NCBI GenBank assembly: GCA_014728875.1
Contig: WJKV01000116.1
Location: 1-8,111, forward strand
DNA from: Candidatus Woesearchaeota archaeon
GTDB taxonomy: Archaea; Nanobdellota; Nanobdellia; Woesearchaeales; WJKV01
Length of the DNA: 8,111 nucleotides
Direction: 5' to 3'
Numbering within the stretch: position 1 is the first letter of the stretch; each line of letters opens with the position of its first letter. Both the position numbers and the translations under genes were made by a program. Shown here one piece after another: positions 1-7,100 of this stretch. The notes under the pieces were generated by a model. It made no database searches, was not told the DNA's origin, and was given only the letters and a program-made list of their open reading frames with translations.

Positions 1-1095
1 GACGAGGTCTTCGGCCTATTGGAGCCTGACTATTGGAGATACTATCTCTTGCGAGTCTTTCCAGAGACAAAAGACACTGATTTTTCTTGGAAGGATTTCG
101 ACGACAAGATAAACAACGAGCTTGTCAAGAATTTCAGCAATTTCGTGAACAGGGTGGTGAGTTTATTGCACAAGATGTGCGATGCAGAAGTCCCTGCCAA
201 GGAAAACATGGACAGCAGGGACAAGGAAGTTTTTGATGCGATCGAAAAGTGCAAAAAGAGTTTTGAAAAGAATCTCGAGCTCGGAAGGATAAAAGAGCCG
301 CTGGAGAAATTCATGGCGTTGTCAAAGACAGGCAATGAATATCTTCAGTCAAAAGAGCCCTGGAAAGTTGAAGAGAACAAGGACTGTCTTGCTGTCTGCA
401 GTGCGTTGATCAAGGCATTGTCGGTTTTTGCAGAGCCGTTCCTTCCTTTCACAAGCGAGAGACTGAAGAGCATGTTTAACCTGAAGAAACTTTCATGGGA
501 GGACCTTGAGCCTGGGAAGCTGTTGCAGTTCAAAGAGAAGATAAACGAGCCTGCGCATCTGTTTGACAGGATATATGTGGAGAAGATACAGAAACAGATA
601 CAGGACAAACGTCTCTACGGCGGTTTCAAGAAGCTCGACCTCCGGGTCGCCAAGATCCTTGATGTGAAAGACCATCCGAGCGCTGCAAAATTGTATGTGC
701 TTCAGATAGATCTGGGAAAATTAGGAAAAAGGCAGATTGTTGCAGGCCTCAAAGGATATTACAAGCCAGAAGTATTGAAAGGAAAAAATATAGTGATAGT
801 CGCGAACCTGAAGGAAGCAGAATTGAGAGGCGTCAAGTCACAAGGCATGCTTCTTGCAGCTGTCGACAAGGACAAGAATGTCGGCCTGCTGACTGCTCGC
901 GACAGCAAGCCAGGAGACCAGTGCTATCTTGAAGCATTGAAGCCTACGCCTGCGAAAATTGTTGACATAAAGGACTTCCAGAAGCTGAAGATGACTGTCA
1001 TGGTAGGAAGGGTAATGTTCAAGGACAAGATGCTGAAAACAGACAAAGAAGACATCATAGCAGAGAACGTGGCAGACGGCGCTCATGTGGAATAA
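1..1095 (+). CDS. metG: Methionyl-tRNA synthetase, C-terminal part with fused tRNA-binding domain (5' partial)
   Basis: Cytoplasmic enzyme that charges tRNA-Met with methionine using ATP. The frame is open from base 1, so the gene starts before the window; the TTG at 19 is an internal Leu codon. Counting from base 1 (364 residues), DYWRYYLL (10-17), the FSWKDFDDKINNELV stretch and NFVNR are the class I MetRS region that leads from the catalytic core into the helical anticodon-binding domain. SKEPWK (117-122) and FAEPFLPFTSERL (143-155) are typical of that domain. Residues about 207-320 form an EMAP-II/Arc1p-like OB-fold, with LDLRVAKIL, a DHPSAAKLY stretch, QIVAGL, VANLK and GVKSQGMLLA. About 40 further residues follow. 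The HIGH and KMSKS motifs would lie upstream and cannot be seen. Some archaea encode the OB-fold as a separate beta subunit; here it is fused. The 3' end overlaps the convergent methyltransferase gene by 13 bases. Confidence 0.95.
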   Translation, partial: DEVFGLLEPDYWRYYLLRVFPETKDTDFSWKDFDDKINNELVKNFSNFVNRVVSLLHKMCDAEVPAKENMDSRDKEVFDAIEKCKKSFEKNLELGRIKEPLEKFMALSKTGNEYLQSKEPWKVEENKDCLAVCSALIKALSVFAEPFLPFTSERLKSMFNLKKLSWEDLEPGKLLQFKEKINEPAHLFDRIYVEKIQKQIQDKRLYGGFKKLDLRVAKILDVKDHPSAAKLYVLQIDLGKLGKRQIVAGLKGYYKPEVLKGKNIVIVANLKEAELRGVKSQGMLLAAVDKDKNVGLLTARDSKPGDQCYLEALKPTPAKIVDIKDFQKLKMTVMVGRVMFKDKMLKTDKEDIIAENVADGAHVE

Positions 1096-1814
1096 GTGGC
1101 TTCAATTAGCAAGAATATAGGTATTTCTTTTTTATGATGCAAAAGGTCTTCATCTTTAACCTGTTTTCCTTTTCTAAGCCTGCTAGTTATTTCATGAAAG
1201 CCAGATACAACAAAACCACATTTGAACAATAATTTTAGATAATACTCTACAGGTCTGTGGTAAAACTTGACATATTTGAATGTTGGATGGTTCACAGAGA
1301 ATCTTGACATATATCTCTTGACAGGTCTGAAATATTCTGTTCCTATTTTTCGTCTCTTAGACAGAAAAAAAGCAGGATGCGGAATTGAAAATATTAGTTT
1401 TCCATTCTTCTTAATTACTCTTGCGCATTCTTTTATTGTTTTATCTATGTTTTTAATGTCATGGAATGCCATATTGGAAACTATAAAATCAAAAGAATGT
1501 TTTTTTATGCTTTTCAGATTGCTTGAATCTCTTACCAAAAATTTAACATTTAATTTCTGTTTTTTTGATTCTGCTATCTTTATCAATTCTTTTGAATAAT
1601 CAACGCCGGTGACAATTGCTTTTTTCTTAGCCAGCGTGATAGAAAAATATCCGTTCCCGCAGGCAAGATCCAGGATTTTTTTATTTTTTATATTGCCCAG
1701 CAGTTTCAACACAACAGGATTCAAGTAGGTTTTATGGTATACATCTCCAACATCCTCAACCAAATCGCTGTACTCTTTTGCAATTAGATCCCAAGGCGTC
1801 TCTTTTTTCCCCAT
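1083..1814 (-). CDS. Class I SAM-dependent methyltransferase, substrate unknown
   Basis: A 243-aa soluble protein of the usual length for a stand-alone Rossmann-fold methyltransferase (Methyltransf_11/25-like). Visible motifs in order are motif I ILDLACGNG (47-55), which binds SAM; the acidic residue D72 at the end of strand 2 (VTGVDYS), expected to hold the ribose hydroxyls; RDSSNL (95-100); motif IV FDFIVSNMAFHDI (108-120); and VIKKNGKLIFSIPHP (133-147) for strand 5. The C-terminal third is Lys/Arg/aromatic-rich (RRK, RPVKRYMSRF, FYHRPVEYYLKLLFKCGF) and may bind the substrate, but nothing fixes what that is. The ATG at 1814 is chosen because a TATA-like box lies about 32 bases upstream. The gene faces metG and overlaps its last 13 bases. 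It is far more AT-rich than its neighbours: 1441-1500 has 15 G+C of 60 and 1501-1560 has 14 of 60, against 34 of 60 at 5641-5700. That suggests a recently acquired gene. Family is secure; role is not. Confidence 0.9.
   Translation of the reverse strand: MGKKETPWDLIAKEYSDLVEDVGDVYHKTYLNPVVLKLLGNIKNKKILDLACGNGYFSITLAKKKAIVTGVDYSKELIKIAESKKQKLNVKFLVRDSSNLKSIKKHSFDFIVSNMAFHDIKNIDKTIKECARVIKKNGKLIFSIPHPAFFLSKRRKIGTEYFRPVKRYMSRFSVNHPTFKYVKFYHRPVEYYLKLLFKCGFVVSGFHEITSRLRKGKQVKDEDLLHHKKEIPIFLLIEATYST
1124..1135 (+). terminator. T-rich stretch, possible metG terminator
   Basis: The T-rich run just after the metG stop includes six consecutive T at 1128-1133. Archaeal RNA polymerase can terminate at oligo-T on the non-template strand without a hairpin. 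The run lies inside the oppositely oriented, AT-rich methyltransferase gene, so it may only reflect that gene's composition. Confidence 0.3.
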
Positions 1815-1840
1815 AAAATAGTTTTATTGGGAACGTCCTT

Positions 1841-1851
1841 AATAAATATAT
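1841..1851 (-). promoter_or_regulatory. TATA-like box for the methyltransferase gene
   Basis: On the minus strand this reads ATATATTTATT. Its centre is about 32 bases upstream of the ATG at 1814, so a start site about 26 bases downstream would give a leader of only a few bases. This matches the leaderless or near-leaderless transcripts common in archaea. The BRE is not clear. Confidence 0.5.
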
Positions 1852-1878
1852 GTCTGATTCTCTATAAAAAACCGATAT

Positions 1879-1887
1879 ATTTATATA
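1879..1887 (+). promoter_or_regulatory. TATA box for the surface-protein cluster
   Basis: The sequence ATTTATATA contains a perfect archaeal TTTATATA box at 1880-1887, with an A-rich stretch before it (1865-1871) that could contribute to TFB binding. Its centre lies 29-30 bases before the ATG at 1913, so transcription should begin within a few bases of that codon. This supports both the start choice and a leaderless first gene. No other convincing promoter is seen between 1913 and 8111. Confidence 0.65.
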
Positions 1888-1912
1888 CCCTAATTAGTTA
1901 CAAGCAAGGGAA

Positions 1913-4132
1913 ATGAGAAGGGGTGCTAGAGAGGAAGGTAGTTCTCTTGACACTGCCCGTATACAGTGGAATAAAAGGGGACAGATCACTTTTTACATAA
2001 TCATTGGAATCATAATTCTCTTGGCAGCTTTGCTCATAATTTATCTTGCATTTTTCAGGGTAGAAAGACCTGCAGCTGTCCCTGAGATCACTGTGAAGAA
2101 GGTTCCGATGCAGGTGCAGCCTGTCTCTATATTCATTGAAGACTGTGTCGAACGGATAGGAAAGCAGGGACTCGAAAGGATGGGGAGACAGGCAGGATGG
2201 ATAGACCTTGACAGGCCTGAAAAGGTCTTTGGGAACTCTTTTGATTTTCGCTATGACGCGACAAACAGCGACGGTGTGACCTTTAACCCGAACACGCCTC
2301 TCGGCCTGAGGATACCGTACTGGTATTATCTTTCTTCCTCAAACAGATGCACTGACTGCAAGTTCTTTGTCAGGATACCTACTCTAAAGCAGATGGAGAC
2401 GATGCTGAGCGAGTACGTAGAGGAAAATATGGGGATGTGCCTCGAAGGCCTGCAGGCTTTTGAGGAGCAGGGCTTTGAGATACAGGAGCTCGGAGAGCTT
2501 GATGTCGAGACCACTATTACAGACTTTGACATAAGGTTTGTGGTTGATTATCCTTTGAAAGCGACAAAAGGAGGAAGTGTTTTTGACATAAATACTTATT
2601 ATGTGCAGATGCCTGTGCAGTTGAAGAGGATGGTGGAGCTGGGCAGAGAGATACTGAGATCGCAGGCGAACCAGAGCTTCCTTGAATACAATACAATGGC
2701 AATGCTGAGCGCGCACGGGAGCACCAACAGCGAAGCTCTGCCGCCTATCGCCGACAGCCAGATAGGACAGGATAAGGTGTTCTGGAGCAAGTTCGCAACA
2801 GAACAGAAAGTAAAAGACATACTTTCGACTTACACAAATCTAATCACAATACCGGGGACGCATAATTTCTATCCTGCGACATTGCCGGAAGAGATGTCAG
2901 AAATAACCATGCTGCAGGGAATGTATTACGGGTTTGTATTCAACCTATTAGAGGAGGGCAGCAGTTATGACAATATTGATGCGAATTTCTTTTATTTCAA
3001 CAACTGGCCTATCTTCTTTGACATAACTCCGAGGGAAGGCGATCTTCTGAGGCCTGAAGAGAGCGGAAACACGTTCCAGGGCCTGTTCAGCGTTTTCTCG
3101 CAGTCGTACAGGTTCTTTTATGATGTGAGCTATCCTGTTGTTGTTGAACTGAGGGATGTAGATGCATTCCAGGGCAGGGGATTCAGCCTGATGTTCGCGC
3201 TCGAATCCAATGTGAGGAACAATGAACCGCTGACACCGGGCATATTCAATGTGCTTTCTGAAGGCGGTCCCGGCTCAAGATTCAGCATGTTCAATAATCC
3301 GAACCAGAGGATATCAGGTGACATAGATATCAAGACGACTGCAGGCGGAGAACCGCTTGGCGGGGTAAACATAAGATTTATCTGCAGCGAAGACACTGCG
3401 TATATCGGGACGACCGACGAGAACGGCGAGTGGACAGGAAAGTTCCCTATCTGCGAGGGCGGTGTCCTGAGCCTGACAAAACAAGATTATTATGGCGACA
3501 AGTTCGCGTTCAGCACTAGGGTAAGGGAAAGCGCGAATGCAGAGGGTGAACTGAAGAAGATAGTCACAAAAGAGGCAAGGATAAAAGTGAGAAGGCCGGA
3601 AGCGATAGACAGGATCACCAATGTTCCTTACGGCAGCCTGTCTTATGACGAGTATACTGCGCTGCTCAACCAGGGAACAGACGACCTGAACAAAGAGACA
3701 GTCTATATGACGATAACTTTGGTTCCAGAAGATGAATACGGAGAATCATTGACCAGCGTGCTCGTGTTCGAGGAAGACTCTGCTGTAGGCGAAGTAAAAC
3801 TTGTGCCTGGCAGCTACGAGATCTGGGCGCAATTGATAGACGAGGAAGGCTTCACTATTCCTGAGACGACCAAGGAAGCAGGGGACGAGACAGTCACATT
3901 GGACGAAGTCGAGCTCAAGCCTGCACCATTGGGCGGCGCAGTGATGAACGCAGAAACCAATTCAAACTGGAGAGTCACAGAAGACAGCCTTGAGAAGGAC
4001 AATTATCTGGAATTTTATGTCTTGAAGAGCAAGACTCCGGCAAGGCACGAAGAGCTTGCAGAACTCGGAAAGACAGCTGAAATGAGCGCAGACAAGACAA
4101 GCCTGATACTACCAAGATGGATAAGCAAATAA
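1913..4132 (+). CDS. Membrane-anchored surface protein with pilin-like N-terminal motif and beta-sandwich domains (unknown function)
   Basis: A 739-aa protein. After a 20-residue charged leader comes KRGQITF (21-27) and one strongly hydrophobic segment (about 25-48), then ERP. This is a membrane anchor with its bulk outside, or a class III (archaeal pilin-like) signal cut between G23 and Q24. Residues about 65-320 form a mixed alpha/beta module with FIEDCVERIGKQGLERMG (74-91), a YWYYL/CTDC segment (C146, C149), MLSEYVEENMGMCLEGL (164-180) and DFDIRFVVDYPLK (204-216). From memory, similar modules recur in uncharacterised DPANN proteins behind a GQ(I/V)T anchor; this is unchecked. Residues about 468-560 look like a transthyretin/carboxypeptidase-regulatory beta-sandwich (GDIDIKT, LGGVNIRFIC, GTTDENGEW) with a likely C491-C514 disulfide. 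Residues 597-670 look like a second one (VPGSYEIWAQL). No catalytic site is evident. The ATG is supported by the TATA spacing. The gene leads the cluster and overlaps the next gene by 16 bases. Confidence 0.85.
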   Translation: MRRGAREEGSSLDTARIQWNKRGQITFYIIIGIIILLAALLIIYLAFFRVERPAAVPEITVKKVPMQVQPVSIFIEDCVERIGKQGLERMGRQAGWIDLDRPEKVFGNSFDFRYDATNSDGVTFNPNTPLGLRIPYWYYLSSSNRCTDCKFFVRIPTLKQMETMLSEYVEENMGMCLEGLQAFEEQGFEIQELGELDVETTITDFDIRFVVDYPLKATKGGSVFDINTYYVQMPVQLKRMVELGREILRSQANQSFLEYNTMAMLSAHGSTNSEALPPIADSQIGQDKVFWSKFATEQKVKDILSTYTNLITIPGTHNFYPATLPEEMSEITMLQGMYYGFVFNLLEEGSSYDNIDANFFYFNNWPIFFDITPREGDLLRPEESGNTFQGLFSVFSQSYRFFYDVSYPVVVELRDVDAFQGRGFSLMFALESNVRNNEPLTPGIFNVLSEGGPGSRFSMFNNPNQRISGDIDIKTTAGGEPLGGVNIRFICSEDTAYIGTTDENGEWTGKFPICEGGVLSLTKQDYYGDKFAFSTRVRESANAEGELKKIVTKEARIKVRRPEAIDRITNVPYGSLSYDEYTALLNQGTDDLNKETVYMTITLVPEDEYGESLTSVLVFEEDSAVGEVKLVPGSYEIWAQLIDEEGFTIPETTKEAGDETVTLDEVELKPAPLGGAVMNAETNSNWRVTEDSLEKDNYLEFYVLKSKTPARHEELAELGKTAEMSADKTSLILPRWISK
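1973..2056 (+). other. Pilin-like (class III) signal / N-terminal transmembrane segment
   Basis: This encodes residues 21-48 of the first cluster protein: K-R-G-Q-I-T-F followed by an uninterrupted Ile/Leu-rich helix. The K/R-G before Q-I fits the archaeal prepilin peptidase (PibD/FlaK) cleavage pattern. The acidic residue usually found at mature position 5 is absent (Tyr here), so it may act only as an anchor. Confidence 0.5.
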
Positions 4133-7100
4133 GATTTTTGACAGGAAAAGCATTCTTCATGATCCTGCTAGTATTGACAATGCCGTTATTCTTCTGCACT
4201 GCGATGCAGTCTGTCACAGCAGTGCAGTTCGCAGGGACAATAAGGGAAGTGAAGATCTACGGAGAAGCAGGCATCGACCAGGTATTGGACGAGACTGACA
4301 CCGGCATCAATGTTGAGATACTGGTTGCAGATCCTGATGTAGATCCCAATGACGTGCTGTTCCAGAGCGAACCTATGGAGAACTGTATAGATACTACCGA
4401 TCCTAATGTAAAGAAATGCGTTGCATATTTCCAGCGGCCGTTGTCAGAAGACAGGATAATCGCGGACGTATCATACGGCACTATCACCTTGGGCGTTCCT
4501 TATGTGATAGACGGAAATGCTCCGAGATTCACTTCTTTCAGTGTCACTAAAAGTGTTGCAGAAGGAAAACTGGTCGCGAATTTTGCAGTGACTGACGAAG
4601 TTAAGGATACTGGCTCGTGCGCAGGCGTGTCAGGCATCGAGATCGCGACTGATCCTGATTTCACAGACATTGTAGAGCAGAGAAGCTATACACCTGCTGA
4701 TATCGACGACTGCATGCTCACAGATTCGATCGAGCTTCCGCAGCCGAGTTCTTCCGGCGATTATACTTATTATGCGAGAACTTATGACAGACTGCTGCAT
4801 CTTCAATTAGGGCAGACAGTCAGCACATTGTATGTTGATGTTGATCTTCCTCTGATAAGCGATCCTGTCCTATTGTATCAAGGCGCAGAATCGGTCTATG
4901 TCATGCCCGGAACAAGGGATTATGAGCTGAAGGTTGAGATAGACGAGAATTACGGGCTTCACGAAGTGCTTGCAGACCTTACAGACTTCGGAGGGCAGGC
5001 TGACGTAAACGGCAGCTGCACAAAAGTGTCAGGCCTGTTCGACTGCAGATGGGATGTCAGGCCTACAATAACTGACACTACCTCTTCATTCAGCGGTTCA
5101 ATAAAAGCTGTTGACCTGGAAGGAAACAGCCAGACTAAAACTTTCACAATAGATGTGCAGAATGACAACCAGGCGCCCGAGATAAGCTCTATCACGACTG
5201 ATACCAACGACATGATAGGAGGGTATGAGACGACTGTGATGGCGGCTGTGACTGACGCCGGTGTCGGCTATAAAGAAGAGGACATACTTGCGGATTTCAC
5301 AGCTGTGAATCCTTCGCTTGATTCGAGACTGCCTGCTGACGAGTGCGTGGATGATGTCTGCTACTGGTACGGCGTCACTGCGACAAGAGAAGGCGTCAAG
5401 ACAATAACAATTTTTGCTACAGATCTATACGGACAGTCAGAGAGCAGGTCAGAAAGCATAACTGCTGACATCACAAAGCCCATGATAACAGATGTTACGC
5501 AGAGCACTGCGTATCCTACTGCGTCTGATCCGACTCCTCTGGTGTTCTCGATAAATGCGACAGACGAGAACGGCATAGAAACCGCGTATCTTGATTCAAC
5601 AGAAGTTAGCACCATCACAGACCCTGTGGAAGGCACGTGCGACCAGGGAATGTGCGTGTTCGCTGTCGCAGATCTCATAACGAGCAGCACTGTGGGCGAT
5701 GTGCGCTTTGTCGCTGTGGACAAGGCAGGCAATCCGAGCGAGATATTGTCATATGCCATCCAGGTGTTCGAGACTGACATCGACACTGTTCCTAACGAGA
5801 TAGGCCTGGTTGTCGGGGATCCGTCCCCGCAGAAGCTTGACAGGAAAATCGCAACATTGACGCCGACAAAAGTCTTTGTGCCTGTAACATTCCAGCACCA
5901 GCCTCTGGTCGCTGTGAGGGCAAAGACAGCTGTGTGCGAAGGCCTTGCGCCTTTCCTTGTGCAACTGGGCGGCGACAATCCTTATTTCGTGGGTGCTGAA
6001 CTTGACGATTCTTATCTTGTGTTTGACATCCTGCTTGACGAGGCCACGAGCAAGCTGGACAGGATAGATTTCAACTGTTCGATCTACAGCCTTGTCGCAA
6101 GAGAAACCACTGTGTATTCCAATCCTGAGATTGACAATATCACCGCATCCATTGAATTATACAATATTCCTGTCGGCGAGCTGGGAGACAACGTGATGAA
6201 CAAGCTGGGGGACATTGAGAAGAGCGTCGACAAGAACTGGTGGGAATGGATAGGTTATGCAGAACAATTGTTCGAAGGCTTGAGAAAGATATGCAAGCTT
6301 ATCGATGTCGTGAAGAATATCTATACTGCGGTGGAGGCAATGAAGCCTATTGTGTACGCAGCTTCGCTGGCGCTGGAAGAGATCAGCGGAACAGGACAGG
6401 CATTGTGGGATTCCTTCCTGACACTGGAATGCCATATAAGGGTCGCGAAAGAATCGTTGTGGCCTAATGATACCCAATATTATTACACAGAATCCGGTTA
6501 TGAACAGGCAGGCGGAACAGGAGATTTCACAATATTGGACAGCCTAACAGGCGGGAAATCAGTAGCAGAAGGTGAAGAAGACATAGGCGGTTTCATAAGA
6601 CGCGTATGCGCGTTCGTGATGTGCAACCAGTGCAACAGAGGATTCGGCATAACAGGCGTCGAGAAGTTCAGCACCATGTTTGACGACATGATAAAGAAAG
6701 CCACGAGCGACTCTAAAGAAGGAATGACTCCTACGCAGAAACTGCCGACAGAGACAGAAGAAGAATACAGGCAGAGACTGAGGGACAATCCTCCTGCTGA
6801 AGAAGAAGCGCAGCCGCCTGAACAAGAGCCTGAGGAAGAGGATGACGGCAAGGGTTTGTTCGGTCTGGGAATACTTGGTCTGGCTGTTTCTGATATGGAA
6901 GGAATAACAGGCGCTGCTGCAGACGAAGTAAGCGATACAGGACAGGGAAAGATCGACCTTAACCTGTTGAAGCCTGTAGGCGAACAGTTCGAGTCGCATT
7001 TCAATCCGCGGGACAACTGGCTCGTTGCATTGAATTGTCTCTGTCTTCCGGGACTGATACATAATGCATACAAATACAGGCAGATGCAGTGCATACATGC

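Noticed and set aside
19..21. TTG as the start of the synthetase gene
   Set aside because: The frame is open to base 1 and the conserved MetRS core must precede DYWRYYLL, so the TTG is an internal Leu codon.
1267..1599. 110-codon open frame on the plus strand
   Set aside because: It is antisense to the methyltransferase. Its Phe/Leu/Ile-rich translation follows from the A-rich Lys codons of the real gene.
2348..2359. CTDC in the 739-aa protein as a thioredoxin-type active site
   Set aside because: No thioredoxin-fold context (WCxxC, cis-Pro) surrounds it; a structural disulfide is more likely.
4180..4197. Lipoprotein attachment at C27 of the 1197-aa protein
   Set aside because: The residues before the cysteine are L-F-F; a lipobox needs small residues at the two positions before Cys.
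5361..5978. 205-codon open frame on the minus strand
   Set aside because: It lies wholly inside the 1197-aa gene. Its translation is Ser/Val/Thr-rich without motifs, as expected from the antisense of a beta-rich gene, and it has no promoter.
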